Below, in pieces: positions 35,401 to 44,519 of a stretch of DNA of 64,000 bases. Source of the DNA: an uncultured Saprospiraceae bacterium (GTDB lineage: Bacteria > Bacteroidota > Bacteroidia > Chitinophagales > Saprospiraceae). How positions within the stretch are numbered: position 1 is the first letter of the stretch; each line of letters begins with the position of its first letter. Made by a program: the position numbers and the translations under genes. The notes under the pieces are model-generated. The model worked only from the letters and a program-made list of their open reading frames with translations, made no database searches and was not told the origin of the DNA. The stretch lies in assembly GCA_937926205.1 (NCBI GenBank), contig CALEYL010000076.1:1-64000 (forward strand). Reading direction: 5' to 3'.

Positions 35401-35597
35401 GAACGCCCGCCCCGGTAAGGCCCGATGCTTCTCCATTCAATAGAATTGTAAAGCGATTCATCCTGACTCATGACAGGAGCGGCAGGCGTCGGTTTCGCTT
35501 TTCCTTTGCTTTTTTGGCCGAATAATACCATGTTGAAAGACAGGCTCAAAGCGACCAGCAAAAAGACTTGCAGGAATAAAAGGGAGTGTTTTTTCAT
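32415..35597 (-). CDS. Exported BNR/sortilin (VPS10)-like beta-propeller protein
   Basis: 1060 residues with an N-terminal signal peptide. At least nine Asp-box (BNR) motifs of the SxDxGxTW type are spread over residues ~60-740 (TTDGGETW, SEDAGKTW, SKDGGKTW, STDGGDTW, SDDGGKTW, STDGGRTF, SFDGGRSW, TKDYGKTW, SFDDGENW), giving one or two large beta-propellers as in the VPS10/sortilin and xyloglucanase-like families. The C-terminal ~250 residues are Lys-rich and partly helical. Such proteins are often annotated as glycosyl hydrolases, but catalytic residues cannot be assigned from this reading. No T9SS sorting domain is seen, so it is probably periplasmic or otherwise anchored. ATG at 35597 begins the signal peptide. 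Confidence 0.85.
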   Translation of the reverse strand: MKKHSLLFLQVFLLVALSLSFNMVLFGQKSKGKAKPTPAAPVMSQDESLYNSIEWRSIGPYRGGRSAAVTGVPGKEHLYYFGSTGGGVWRTTDGGETWANISDGFFGGSIGAVTVSEYDNNVIYVGGGEATVRGNVSYGYGMWKSEDAGKTWKKAGLENSRHIPRVRVHPKNPDLVYAAVLGDLYKSSEERGVYRSKDGGKTWERILFANADAGAMDLTLDPNNPRILYASTWRIRRTPYSLESGGEGSALWKSTDGGDTWTNLSASKGMPKGTLGIIGVAVSPANSERVWAMVEAEEGGVFRSDDGGKTWSKLNSDRNLRQRAWYYTRIYADPKDADGLYVLNVDFFKSTDGGRTFKSYDTPHGDHHDLWIAPENPQRMIIADDGGAQVSYDGAENWSTYHNQPTAQYYRVTTDNSFPYRIYVAQQDNSTQRVLHRTNGASIGEDDWEETAGGESGHIAVDPLDNDVVYGGSYDGFLVRLNHRTKQSQGVNVWPDNPMGHGAEGMKYRFQWNFPIFFSPSNPKKIYTTSNHVHVSFDGGRSWELASPDLTRNDPTKLGSSGGPITKDNTSVEYYCTIFAATESPYEKDLLWTGSDDGLVYLSKTGGGSDGKAWENVTPSEMPEWMMINSIDCDPFTKGGAYIVGTRYKLGDYQPYIYRTKDYGKTWKLITKGIKSDHFTRVVRADPKRKGLLYCGTESGMYISFDDGENWQPFQLNLPIVPITDLVVKNDNLIAATQGRSLWIIDDLTVLHQLSDGLAKSAFHLYKPMPSYRMGGFQNKNVLKREGLNHPGGVMTHFYLKEKPLDSVEVNLAFYQQDGTLIREFSSTSKDDEKVGKLSDLKKGGNLFVWNMRYPDAKKFDGMILWAGGVTGPRAAPGNYVVKLTVGKETQEQSFEILKDPRSESSQAELQEQFDFLISVRDKLTETHQAIIDIRSIRDQLNTLKAKIKDNDALKPIATKASAIDSALTVVEKELYQTKNKSGQDPLNYPIRLNNKLAHVGSTVGFGDYPPTRQAKQVKDELVAKIDAQLAIFRKVKNEQLPEFNKMVKEKEIDAVILKE

Positions 35598-35731
35598 ATC
35601 AAAATGTATTTTCTTTTCCTGAACATGCAGTGATTGCACGCCAGTGATGTATGTGGATAGTAAATTTCACAAGTTTACATTCCGCTAAAATATAAAATGT
35701 TATACCTTTCGCTACTGAAAACACAGGATTT

Positions 35732-36493
35732 ATGATGGATTTTTCCAATAAAACGGTACTCATTACCGGCGGCTCTAAAGGGATAGGCAGGGCAACAGCT
35801 TTAGCCTTTGCAGCTCTGGGCGCACGGGTTGCTATTAATTTCCGTTCAGATAGTGCTGCTGCTCAGCGCGTTTGTGAAGAATTACCGGGAGAAGGACATC
35901 TGGCCCTTAAAGCAGATATTGCTCATCCCAATGCGGTACTCCGCATGGTGGAAGCTGTTGTGGGCGAATTTGAGGTACTCGACATTCTGGTAAACAATGC
36001 GGGAATTTATGTGCCGCATGCCATTGCAGAGGTTGGATATGATGAATGGCAGGAACAATGGCGGAAAACACTTGCCGTAAACCTGACAGGCGCTGCTAAC
36101 GTAAGTTATTGCGCTGCCCGACACATGATGGAAAAAGGAGGCGGGTTTATCATCAATGTTTCATCCAGAGGGGCTTTTCGGGGAGAGCCCGAACACCCTG
36201 CCTATGGTGCAAGCAAAGCAGGATTGAACGCCATGAGCCAGTCCCTGGCACAAGCCCTGGCGAAGTACAATATTTTTGTAGGCGTTGTTGCTCCCGGATT
36301 TGTGGAAACAGACATGGTATCCGAACTGCTGGCTTCTGAAGCAGGCGAAGCCATTCGCGCACAAAGCCCGCTCAACCGTGTGGCTACAGCCGATGAAGTA
36401 GCGCAGGCTATCTTATTTCTGGCTTCGGGGAATAGTATGTTTGCAACCGGTTGCATTCTGGACATCAACGGTGCTTCGTATTTGCGGTCATAA
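35732..36493 (+). CDS. SDR-family oxidoreductase (FabG-like)
   Basis: 253 residues, a classical short-chain dehydrogenase/reductase. The cofactor loop is GGSKGIG (14-20), NNAG is at about 88-91, the catalytic Ser is in NVSSRG, and Tyr/Lys are in YGASK (~157-161). The Arg in NFRSDS after strand 2 suggests NADP(H). The best guess is reduction of a 3-oxoacyl or similar ketone, but SDR substrates are not predictable from such motifs. Stand-alone gene, divergent from the BNR protein gene. Confidence 0.88.
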   Translation: MMDFSNKTVLITGGSKGIGRATALAFAALGARVAINFRSDSAAAQRVCEELPGEGHLALKADIAHPNAVLRMVEAVVGEFEVLDILVNNAGIYVPHAIAEVGYDEWQEQWRKTLAVNLTGAANVSYCAARHMMEKGGGFIINVSSRGAFRGEPEHPAYGASKAGLNAMSQSLAQALAKYNIFVGVVAPGFVETDMVSELLASEAGEAIRAQSPLNRVATADEVAQAILFLASGNSMFATGCILDINGASYLRS

Positions 36494-36620
36494 AACCATC
36501 CGGGGCGATACAAGTAGAATGAAATTTTGGAAACTGAACTTGCATATTGCCAAAGGATTTCCATATATTGCACAACAGAAATCACGTCAGGTTTTTTTTT
36601 AGAAACCGCTGTGTGAATGT

Positions 36621-36662
36621 TTACTTTTCATTAGGGCGAAAATTACTTTTCAAAAGGGCGAA
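36621..36662 (+). promoter_or_regulatory. Direct repeat, possible operator, upstream of the M4 protease gene
   Basis: Two 20-base copies of TTACTTTTCA(TT/AA)AGGGCGAA at 36621-36640 and 36643-36662 match at 18 of 20 positions with a 22-base period (two helical turns). They lie ~125 bases before the M4 protease start. This spacing suits a dimeric activator or response regulator. Confidence 0.45.
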
Positions 36663-36785
36663 TCATTAATTGGTCTCTCAAAGTCCTGCCCAGTTTTAGG
36701 AACAATCTGAGGTTGGTTTTTTAGCACTTCAAAGGACATTCCTTTAGCTGTGTGGGTATTTTATTACCCATTAATATCGTTTTTT

Positions 36786-39700
36786 ATGAAAAGAATCGCT
36801 TTAGTAACCTGCATTCTGACCGGAATGCTTTTTCACGCTTTTTCGCAAGATTACAATTTGAGGGTTTTGAAATTTGAACCCGGAGAAAAAGCCGACAAGG
36901 CTCCTGACCTACTTATTAAAGACGTTTTCGACTTATCTGCACCTTATGGCGCCATTGTGTCCGAAAAGCAAAACAAGGAGCAGGGAGGAAAAAAAATCTA
37001 CCGCCTGCAGCAAACCTATGCAGGTATTCCAATTGACCATGCTGTGGCGCTTATTCACGTAGAAAACGGATTCATTAAGCGCATCATCACAAACTGGCCC
37101 GAAGCACCTGTTAACATCCCTGTTGTTCCCGGAATAACGGTGGAAAAAGCCCAAAAAACAGTTTTGGATGCGGTAGAAGAAAACGGCGCCTTATTAGAGA
37201 AAAACAAAGAAGGCGGACAAACGCCGCTGCGCCTGCAGTACGCTTCGGGCCATTGGATTTTGGTTTATGAATTTTTTGTCGAAATTCCTTCACCTTATGA
37301 TGTACGAAGGGTGTTGGTCAATGCCCGCAGCGGCGCCATTATTTCCAATGAATCAACGGGCCACAGTTGTTGTACGCCGGCTACAGCAACATTAAATTAT
37401 CGCGGGACTGAAACCATACTAACCGATCCGTTCAATTCCGGGCAGTTCCGATTGCGCGCCTGCATCGGGCAAAACGGCGGAGGTGACTGTAACGCGCCGA
37501 TTGGAAATTTCAGGACTGTGCAGAACCACAACCTGCTTGATTTTACAAATGGTTCTACAGACTGGACAGGATTCGCAATAGACACGAGAGAACGTTGTGC
37601 GCTGGATGCGCATTGGGGTACTCAGGCTGTTTCTGATTATTACCTTAACGGTTCGACCATGAACGAAAACATCTTCTATGGGGAAGAGATGATCAATGTC
37701 ATTCATGCAGGTCTTACCAACAATGCCGTGTACCATGCCGGAAGCAACAGAATTAGCTATGGGCATACACCCGGAACCCAGCGATATCTGACAGCATTGG
37801 ATATTGTGGCGCATGAACTTACCCACCAGGTGACGTTTTACAATTCTGGCTTGATATACCAGGGAGAACCCGGGGCTATCAATGAAGCCATCAGCGATAT
37901 TTATGCCATGGCTGTTGAAGCGCATTACAGCAGCCTTGATTGGTTGATTGGAGACGACATCACTACATTACGATCCTTCATCGATCCCAATGCTTTTGAT
38001 CAGGCGGATACTTACAATGGTTTTAACTGGGCAAATGGCACTGCTGATCAGGGCGGTGTGCATACCAACAGCGGGGTAATCAATTATTGGTTTTATCTAT
38101 TGGTGAATGGTGGCGTCGGCACCAATGACCTTGGAAATGCCTACAACGTCAATGGCATCGGACTTGCGAATGCTATGGCATTAATGGATGCTCTGCAAGG
38201 CGGATTCATAACGCCTACCACTACCATGCATGAATTGCGCGAACTGGCATTGATTGCTGCAGGCGAACTATGGTGGTATTGCTCTGATAATTATATGGCG
38301 GTGGCAGAGGCTTTTTATGCTGTAGGAATCGGAGAGCCATTCAGCGCCCACACACCAATAGACGAAACCTGGGAAACAGATATTACTTCGTGCAGCGCCC
38401 GGTTACACTGGGAAGACGTAGTCGCCGAACAATATCTGATAACCATTTGGCCTGCCAATAATCCGGGCAATGTTATTTATGAACACGCGCTCATCAATGA
38501 AGTAACGGTCCATAACCTTGTTCCCAATACAGTCTATGAGTGGGCAGTAGTTGCCCAATGTGAGGATTATCTCATAGGGACTGAGCATATGGATACTTTT
38601 ACCACTACGGACGTATGCCCTGCATTGAAGGATCTGACGGTTTCTAACATCACCACCTGTAGTGCAGAATTGTCGTGGGTGTACAACAGTGCCGGGTTGT
38701 TTAGAATTGATTATTGGGAATTTGGGTCGAATCAGGTGCTTACGGAATTTGCTACTGAATCGCCTTTTGTACTCAACAATAATTTGGTTGACAATACGCA
38801 TTATATTGTTGTCGTCACACCATTGTGCGGAGATCAGTGTGTCGGGGTTAGCGACTCCCTTCAGTTTATGACCACCGGATGCGAACTTTCTAACCTTAAA
38901 ATTGACAATACCCCCTGCTATTTTACCATAAATTGGGATATGCAGGAAGGACAGACTTATTGGATTGAGTCATCCTTTATTGACCCAAATCTTCCTGGTC
39001 ATATCTTCCCTCTCCAGAACGTGGGCGATTTTTTTGGGAGCTATTCCTTCCTGCATTCCTTCCTGCCAGGTACCATTATTATGGTTGATATTACCATTTC
39101 CTGTACGGGAGACGGCTGTTTTAACGACAATGTCGTGCATTTTGAATTTACCGTTCCCGAACCGACCGATGCATGCGATGCACCCTCCAATATTACGGTC
39201 CAATACACAGAAGGCGGAGGGCGCATTATTTCGTGGGACGGGCCTGAAAATGGAACCGGAAATTACAATGTGGTCATCGTGTCTGATGACGGTACCGTGG
39301 AAAGTGAAAATAATTATTACGGTAACAAAATGGTCAGCGGCGGCGGCGGCCCGAATCAATGTATTACCATTCAGGTTCAGGCTATTTGCGGGTGTGACGG
39401 CAATACAACCACCAGCGAATGGGCAGAACAGGTCGTTTGTCCGCCATGTGAACCGCCTGTTGAGATGCACCTTGAGTACCTGTGTAGCGATTTTGCCGGA
39501 TTTGAATTCACGGGCCCCTTCAATGGACTGGGATACAGGGTACGCTTCTGGCCGGTTTCTGACCCCTTGGATGTCACAACACTACCAGAATTATTAGACT
39601 ACTTCACTTTTTTTCAGCTTGACAACCTGATACCCAATACAAGTTACGTAGTTGAACTGACAACTTTGTGTGGCGGCGGAGAAGAATCTTCTTCCATTTA

Positions 39701-40661
39701 CGCAACATTTACTACCGATCCGGAAATCTGTGCTGTGCCGTCCAACCTGACGTATCAATTGCTGGGAAATGGCGTAGTACGACTCGACTGGGCTGCATCA
39801 CCGGGCGCTGATTATTACGAAGTGCAATACAGACAGGGGGCATCCTCTCCGTGGACAACAGTACAGGTGTTTAATAATTATTTGGAAATCACTGGTTTGT
39901 TGCTTGATGGTTGTTTTTTCTATACTGCCCGGGTTAGGGCAATATGCGGAGAATGCTGGTACGGTGTTTCTGCTTATTCTCCCCTGTTTAACTTTCCTGA
40001 TTGCATGCCTCCGGGCATACATATAGGGTTGGAAGCCGGCCAGTTATGTGATCCCTGTTTTAGCGATTGTTATGTTTGTATTGTTGATGAACACGGAAAC
40101 AAAATTAACACTACTGCAAACGGAGGATCTTACTGGTATAGCATTTACTGGTCTGTACCTCAAAGCTATCCAATACCCTCTTCTCATCTGACTAATCGGG
40201 AATGCATCAACATGAGTCCTTCCAATCAGGGGCAGGTTTTCCAGGCTTTTGTTCGAAAAATATGCACCATTGAAGGCGTGCCGTCTGTTGTTTGTCAAAC
40301 AACTTTAATTTATGAACATGTATGTTCAGAAGTTGAAGGTGACAACGGCGGCACCATCATAGGTGGCGGCGGGCTCGCAGATGGAACCAACAAAGAAGCT
40401 TTAGTCCCGATGGCGGTGGAAACTTCGTTTTCACTCTATCCGAATCCCGGCGATCGCAGTTTTAACCTGGTAAATCGCTCGGAGACGGATTATCAGGCCG
40501 TCATTATGGATGCTTATGGTCGCAGTTTGTATACTACGTTTTCCGGAGCGGGAGAAACATCTGTCATAGAAGCAATTGACTGGCCTTCCGGGGTGTATTA
40601 CATCAGGATGAAAACGTCAGAAGGGAGCGGGATTGCAACCTTAAAGTGGGTGAAATTGTAA
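36786..40661 (+). CDS. Secreted M4 (thermolysin-family) metalloprotease with fibronectin-III-like repeats, T9SS type A
   Basis: 1291 residues. Signal peptide 1-20, an FTP/PepSY-type propeptide (~25-195), then an M4 catalytic domain with HELTH (H343, E344, H347) and third ligand E367 in GAINEAISD; HTNSGVINYWFYLL follows as in the family. From about residue 530 come roughly six to seven fibronectin-III-like units with paired cysteines (TTCSAELSW, FYTARVRAICGECW). The C-terminus is a T9SS type A sorting domain (SLYPNPGDRSF ... WPSGVYYIRMK ... LKWVKL). It is secreted across the outer membrane and likely degrades external protein. ATG at 36786 begins the signal peptide. Confidence 0.93.
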   Translation: MKRIALVTCILTGMLFHAFSQDYNLRVLKFEPGEKADKAPDLLIKDVFDLSAPYGAIVSEKQNKEQGGKKIYRLQQTYAGIPIDHAVALIHVENGFIKRIITNWPEAPVNIPVVPGITVEKAQKTVLDAVEENGALLEKNKEGGQTPLRLQYASGHWILVYEFFVEIPSPYDVRRVLVNARSGAIISNESTGHSCCTPATATLNYRGTETILTDPFNSGQFRLRACIGQNGGGDCNAPIGNFRTVQNHNLLDFTNGSTDWTGFAIDTRERCALDAHWGTQAVSDYYLNGSTMNENIFYGEEMINVIHAGLTNNAVYHAGSNRISYGHTPGTQRYLTALDIVAHELTHQVTFYNSGLIYQGEPGAINEAISDIYAMAVEAHYSSLDWLIGDDITTLRSFIDPNAFDQADTYNGFNWANGTADQGGVHTNSGVINYWFYLLVNGGVGTNDLGNAYNVNGIGLANAMALMDALQGGFITPTTTMHELRELALIAAGELWWYCSDNYMAVAEAFYAVGIGEPFSAHTPIDETWETDITSCSARLHWEDVVAEQYLITIWPANNPGNVIYEHALINEVTVHNLVPNTVYEWAVVAQCEDYLIGTEHMDTFTTTDVCPALKDLTVSNITTCSAELSWVYNSAGLFRIDYWEFGSNQVLTEFATESPFVLNNNLVDNTHYIVVVTPLCGDQCVGVSDSLQFMTTGCELSNLKIDNTPCYFTINWDMQEGQTYWIESSFIDPNLPGHIFPLQNVGDFFGSYSFLHSFLPGTIIMVDITISCTGDGCFNDNVVHFEFTVPEPTDACDAPSNITVQYTEGGGRIISWDGPENGTGNYNVVIVSDDGTVESENNYYGNKMVSGGGGPNQCITIQVQAICGCDGNTTTSEWAEQVVCPPCEPPVEMHLEYLCSDFAGFEFTGPFNGLGYRVRFWPVSDPLDVTTLPELLDYFTFFQLDNLIPNTSYVVELTTLCGGGEESSSIYATFTTDPEICAVPSNLTYQLLGNGVVRLDWAASPGADYYEVQYRQGASSPWTTVQVFNNYLEITGLLLDGCFFYTARVRAICGECWYGVSAYSPLFNFPDCMPPGIHIGLEAGQLCDPCFSDCYVCIVDEHGNKINTTANGGSYWYSIYWSVPQSYPIPSSHLTNRECINMSPSNQGQVFQAFVRKICTIEGVPSVVCQTTLIYEHVCSEVEGDNGGTIIGGGGLADGTNKEALVPMAVETSFSLYPNPGDRSFNLVNRSETDYQAVIMDAYGRSLYTTFSGAGETSVIEAIDWPSGVYYIRMKTSEGSGIATLKWVKL

Positions 40662-40753
40662 TACCTGACTTCAATTTTTAATTGGGGCAATGGGTGGAAA
40701 CCGGCTTTTCCGATCTGCACCCGTTGCCTCATTTATTGTACATCATTTCTTAT

Positions 40754-41647
40754 TTAATAGTCTATCGAAAGCAGGTCCCGAAAAGCTTCTCTACTCGTTG
40801 CCGCTACTGGCACATGGTACATTTTTCCCGAACTGATTTCCCAGTCACTCCGTCCGGCAAACAATTGTTCGCGGTCATGGCCATACAGTAAAACTGAAGC
40901 CTGAAACCCTTCGGGTATGTTCAGCGCAGTGAAGCCCTGAATTCCCGGGTACATGCGCACCATAGCAGGAATGTCCCTAAAAAGCAACAAGCCTTCCATT
41001 CGCTGCGAAACAGGTACTACCCCGATCACCTTCGCACTCATCATGACTTTTTTGCCTTTAGAAATATGCGGTTTCTGACAAGCCCACCAGCCACAGCGGT
41101 CTATGTTGAAAATCCGGTATGGACTGCCGCTGTTTTGAAACAATAATCCCGATACGTGTTTCCAGTCGAAAGTTTTCTGCCCCGATATGGCACGGATTTC
41201 TGAAGCCCCGCCGCAATAAGTGTGAATCTGGCGAGATTTTTCGCCAAGGCGGGTAACGGGAAGACTAACCTGTAAGGGAACAATGAGTTCCAAAGGTTGC
41301 CCGTCCTGGAAAGCCCGTATTTGAAATTGGACAAAAGCTTCCATCAATGCGCCATCGGAGGTTGTAGGATGTCCGTATAGCAGTATTTCCGCAGGTGTAT
41401 ACAATTCTTTCAGAACCACTTCTACCGGGCCAAAGACGCGTTTTTGGTAAATTCGACTCATAAAAGCACAGGCCGGATAGCTAATGATCAGACCACTTTT
41501 ACTGATCAGTTCACCGGAATTGGAGCTGTCAATGATAAAATGCTGCAGGTGTGGATCCTCCCTGAACAGGAATTCCCCGGGCATGCGGTAAGCAATACTT
41601 ACCTGTGGCTGCCGCGGCGCCGGTTGTTGAATTGCAATCATGAACAT
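40754..41647 (-). CDS. Hypothetical protein, ZU5-like beta domain suspected
   Basis: 297 residues, no signal peptide or membrane helix seen. Around residues 45-130 the sequence follows the pattern of beta domains found in other Bacteroidota surface proteins (ISYPACAFM, then GPVEVVLKEL, PAEILLYGHP, FQIRAFQDGQPL), which recalls a ZU5-like fold; this is a weak resemblance. The second half has Trp/Cys-containing GWWACQ and a possible second beta domain. The frame opens with TTG at 41665, but the ATG at 41647 with AGAGAAA upstream is preferred. Function unknown; convergent with the M4 protease. Confidence 0.6.
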   Translation of the reverse strand: MFMIAIQQPAPRQPQVSIAYRMPGEFLFREDPHLQHFIIDSSNSGELISKSGLIISYPACAFMSRIYQKRVFGPVEVVLKELYTPAEILLYGHPTTSDGALMEAFVQFQIRAFQDGQPLELIVPLQVSLPVTRLGEKSRQIHTYCGGASEIRAISGQKTFDWKHVSGLLFQNSGSPYRIFNIDRCGWWACQKPHISKGKKVMMSAKVIGVVPVSQRMEGLLLFRDIPAMVRMYPGIQGFTALNIPEGFQASVLLYGHDREQLFAGRSDWEISSGKMYHVPVAATSREAFRDLLSIDY

Positions 41648-41915
41648 GTGCGTTTTCTCTGTCAAAGAATGGACGCATTCAGGAAAGGTTTCCGCATTGC
41701 AAAGCCCGGCAATGCGAAGTATTTGTGTGTAGCCTGAAGCGTCAAGAGTTAACGCCTCTCAAAGACAATAATCCCAGATACTAATAATGAAAAATGACGG
41801 AGGGTGGAAATTGTGTAGAATCTTGTCGACAAATATAAACGACTTTTTGAAAAGAAACCGGATATTAGAGCAAAGATTTTAGACCGGACTTTAATTTTCT
41901 GCCATCTAGTCTCTT

Positions 41916-41954
41916 ATCTAAAATCTAACATCTTATATCTAACATCTAACATCT
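41916..41954 (+). repeat. Heptanucleotide tandem array before rarA
   Basis: Five consecutive 7-base units (ATCTAAA, ATCTAAC, ATCTTAT, ATCTAAC, ATCTAAC) plus ATCT end four bases before the rarA start codon. The rest of the 293-base gap (41666-41958) holds no gene or clear promoter. The array lies where a ribosome binding site would be, and no typical one is seen. Confidence 0.8.
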
Positions 41955-41958
41955 CGAC

Positions 41959-43233
41959 ATGAAGCCTTTGGCAGAGCGGATGCGCCCGCAAACATTAAGT
42001 GAATATACCGGTCAACGGCATTTGGTAGGAGAGGGGGCTGTGTTGAACCGCGCTATTGTTTCCGGCGTCATTCCGTCCATCATACTGTGGGGCCCTCCCG
42101 GAGTTGGCAAAACCACTCTGGCCCGCATCATAGCGCACGAATTGAAACGCCCTTTTCATACCTTGAGTGCAGTTCATTCAGGGGTGAAAGACGTGCGCGA
42201 TGCGATTGAAAAGGCGCGCAGTCAGCGTTTCTTTAACAGCCAGAATCCGCTCCTGTTTATCGATGAAATTCATCGTTTTAGCAAGTCGCAGCAGGATTCC
42301 CTGTTGGGCGCGGTAGAAGAGGGCGTCGTTACCCTCATTGGCGCTACGACAGAAAACCCTTCCTTTGAAGTGATTCCGGCTTTGTTGTCCCGTTGTCAGG
42401 TTTATGTGTTGAAATCTTTAGAGAAGGACGACCTGATGTATTTGGTGAATCAGGCTTTGCAACAAGATGAGTATCTGAAAGATAAGAAGATTCGCATAGA
42501 GGGGTACGATGCCCTTCTGCACCTTTCAGGCGGCGATGCACGAAAATTGTACAACATTCTGGAACTGGCAGCTGGGGAGGCAACCGGGGAGCAGGAAGTC
42601 GTCATCAACGACGACTACATTACGACCCTTGTTCAGCAACACATTGCCGTTTATGATAAAGGCGGAGAAGTTCATTACGATGTGGCTTCAGCCTTCATCA
42701 AGTCCATCAGGGGCAGCGACCCCAACGCAGCGGTGTATTGGCTGGCCAGGATGATCGAGGGCGGGGAGGACGTTAAGTTTATTGCCCGCCGGATGATGAT
42801 TGCCGCTTCGGAAGACATCGGACTTGCCAACCCCAATGGCCTCCTGATGGCAACGACCGCTTTTCAGGCAGTGCAGGCTGTGGGTTTGCCGGAAGCCCGC
42901 ATTATTTTATCACAGGCCGCTATTTATCTGGCCACTTCGCCTAAAAGTAATTCAGCTTATCTGGCCATCAACAATGCTCAGGAACTTGTTCGAAAAAGTG
43001 GTAACCTGCCCATTCCGCTCCACCTGCGCAATGCGCCTACCGGGCTGATGAAACAATTGGGTTACGGAAAAGGCTATCGCTATGCCCACGATTTTCCGGG
43101 GAATTTTACCCCTCAGGAATTCCTGCCCGATGAAATTTCCGGCGCTAAGATTTTCGAACCCCAGCAAAATGCTGCCGAAGAAAAGATCAGACAGAAACTG
43201 AAGCAGGAATGGAAAGAAAAATACGGGTATTGA
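41959..43233 (+). CDS. rarA: Replication-associated recombination AAA+ ATPase RarA/MgsA
   Basis: 424 residues. Clamp-loader-like AAA+ ATPase acting at stalled replication forks. Walker A GPPGVGKTT (45-53), Walker B LLFIDEIHRF (98-107), sensor 1 in GATTENPS and an arginine finger in LLSRCQVY. The C-terminal MgsA-type region contains SFIKSIRGSDPNAAVYWLARM, hallmark of the family. Length is normal. It is followed by a 146-base gap with TATATTTCG, a near-consensus -7 element, so the following cassette probably has its own promoter. Confidence 0.94.
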   Translation: MKPLAERMRPQTLSEYTGQRHLVGEGAVLNRAIVSGVIPSIILWGPPGVGKTTLARIIAHELKRPFHTLSAVHSGVKDVRDAIEKARSQRFFNSQNPLLFIDEIHRFSKSQQDSLLGAVEEGVVTLIGATTENPSFEVIPALLSRCQVYVLKSLEKDDLMYLVNQALQQDEYLKDKKIRIEGYDALLHLSGGDARKLYNILELAAGEATGEQEVVINDDYITTLVQQHIAVYDKGGEVHYDVASAFIKSIRGSDPNAAVYWLARMIEGGEDVKFIARRMMIAASEDIGLANPNGLLMATTAFQAVQAVGLPEARIILSQAAIYLATSPKSNSAYLAINNAQELVRKSGNLPIPLHLRNAPTGLMKQLGYGKGYRYAHDFPGNFTPQEFLPDEISGAKIFEPQQNAAEEKIRQKLKQEWKEKYGY

Positions 43234-43379
43234 AGCCCTGAAGCTGTCATTTCTTTGTACTGCCTATGTCCTGATTATACCACCATTTTTACCGCTTTTT
43301 CCAGTCTTGAGCACGCATTGATTGGGTTTATGGAGATAGATTCGTATATTTCGCGTTTTGTAAGAGACGAAGAAGTCAT

Positions 43380-44501
43380 ATGCTTGATGCCCTTAAGCGC
43401 GAATTAAAAGAACTCATCGGCGACAATCGCCACGGGGAAGTGTTCCGTCGTTTGACGGAAGAGGTGTTGCAGGTGAACAGTGCCCTGTACAACGATGCCA
43501 TTTTGTTACAGAGCAAATACAATGAATCTGTTCGCGCCGGAAATCTTGGACTGATTGCTTTTGAAGAAAAAAACATCAGTTTCAGCAATACCAGTCAGGC
43601 GTTGATCTGGCTCGTCAATAACATCACCCCCGACGTTCTTAATGAAAGCCTGAGCCGGAAATCTGCCGCCTGTATCAGCATTCCTCCGATCCACGCATAC
43701 ACTTGTGATCGTGTCGAACAAAACGATGTTTTTCAACTGAACTATTACGATTCGCCGGGCCCTGAACAAAAAGTTCGTTTCTTTTTTCTTTATGGCGATG
43801 CGCGCCAGGAACACGAAAGTCTTTTCAAAAGGCTGGGATGTGAAATCGGCGGATTTTTACTCAATTGGGAAAAAGGCGATTACAACCCGGGCACCAGGCT
43901 TAAGTTTGTAGATTGCAAACCTCAGGTACACGACAATCCAAAATTGTTTCAAATCAATGTCCTGAGGGAGCTCTTATCCCGGTTTTTTGAGCCGGTTAAC
44001 AATTTACAACCCATTCTGAGTAAAAAGCTCCACGAAGTGTTGGACAGCCCGGAACTGAAAGATTTTGGTCCAAATGATTTGGTTTTCATCCTCCTGACGA
44101 TTGACGATCACAACTGGCGGGAACAGGTCACGCCGCTTGTGGTGCGCAGTCTGGTAGAAGGCTTCTGTGCCTGCGAATTGCCACCCGAATCCCCGAATTT
44201 CTTTTTCTTCTTTGGCATTGAGTATCAGAAGACCAACGAAATCGTGAAAGAACAGGTTAAGAAGGCCATCAAAGAGAGTACCTACGGCGAATCGCTGCCG
44301 GAACTTCAGCCGGTCACCCTCAGTGAGGTCAGCGAGTGGTTCAGTCGTTACGATGTACTCCGAATGCCCGGTGAGGAAGCAGGAAGCGCTGCTGCTCAGC
44401 TTTTCCCCAATGCTGTCCAATTAGATATGGCTGATATCGAGATGAAACTCAAAGAGCGGATAGAAAGCTACAACAAAGGACTGATTCTTGATTTGAAATA
44501 A
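43380..44501 (+). CDS. EAD11-like plus inactive-STAND (iSTAND) protein
   Basis: 373 residues, cytoplasmic. Residues ~1-85 look like an effector-associated domain of the EAD11 kind: a helical bundle with LKRELKELIGDN, ILLQSKYNESVRAGNLGLIAFEEKNISFSN and a final LIWLVNNI helix. Residues ~125-310 resemble the iSTAND domain, with the start FFFLYGDARQEHESLFKRL in the position of an NTPase first strand but no GxxxxGK, and hydrophobic strands LVFILLTIDDHNW and NFFFFFGIEY. iSTAND proteins are known from NTP-dependent conflict systems, in which EADs link sensors to effectors by like-with-like contacts. The gene precedes MoxR and a large membrane protein, matching such a cassette. Domain calls are by pattern only. 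Confidence 0.7.
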   Translation: MLDALKRELKELIGDNRHGEVFRRLTEEVLQVNSALYNDAILLQSKYNESVRAGNLGLIAFEEKNISFSNTSQALIWLVNNITPDVLNESLSRKSAACISIPPIHAYTCDRVEQNDVFQLNYYDSPGPEQKVRFFFLYGDARQEHESLFKRLGCEIGGFLLNWEKGDYNPGTRLKFVDCKPQVHDNPKLFQINVLRELLSRFFEPVNNLQPILSKKLHEVLDSPELKDFGPNDLVFILLTIDDHNWREQVTPLVVRSLVEGFCACELPPESPNFFFFFGIEYQKTNEIVKEQVKKAIKESTYGESLPELQPVTLSEVSEWFSRYDVLRMPGEEAGSAAAQLFPNAVQLDMADIEMKLKERIESYNKGLILDLK

Positions 44502-44519
44502 ATAAAGTGTGTTTCGACT

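Noticed and set aside
32415..35597. Calling the BNR protein a specific glycosidase
   Set aside because: Only Asp-box repeats were seen; no catalytic residues can be placed by reading.
43380..44501. Active STAND NTPase
   Set aside because: No Walker A (GxxxxGK) or Walker B pattern is present in the domain, so an inactive relative is the better call.
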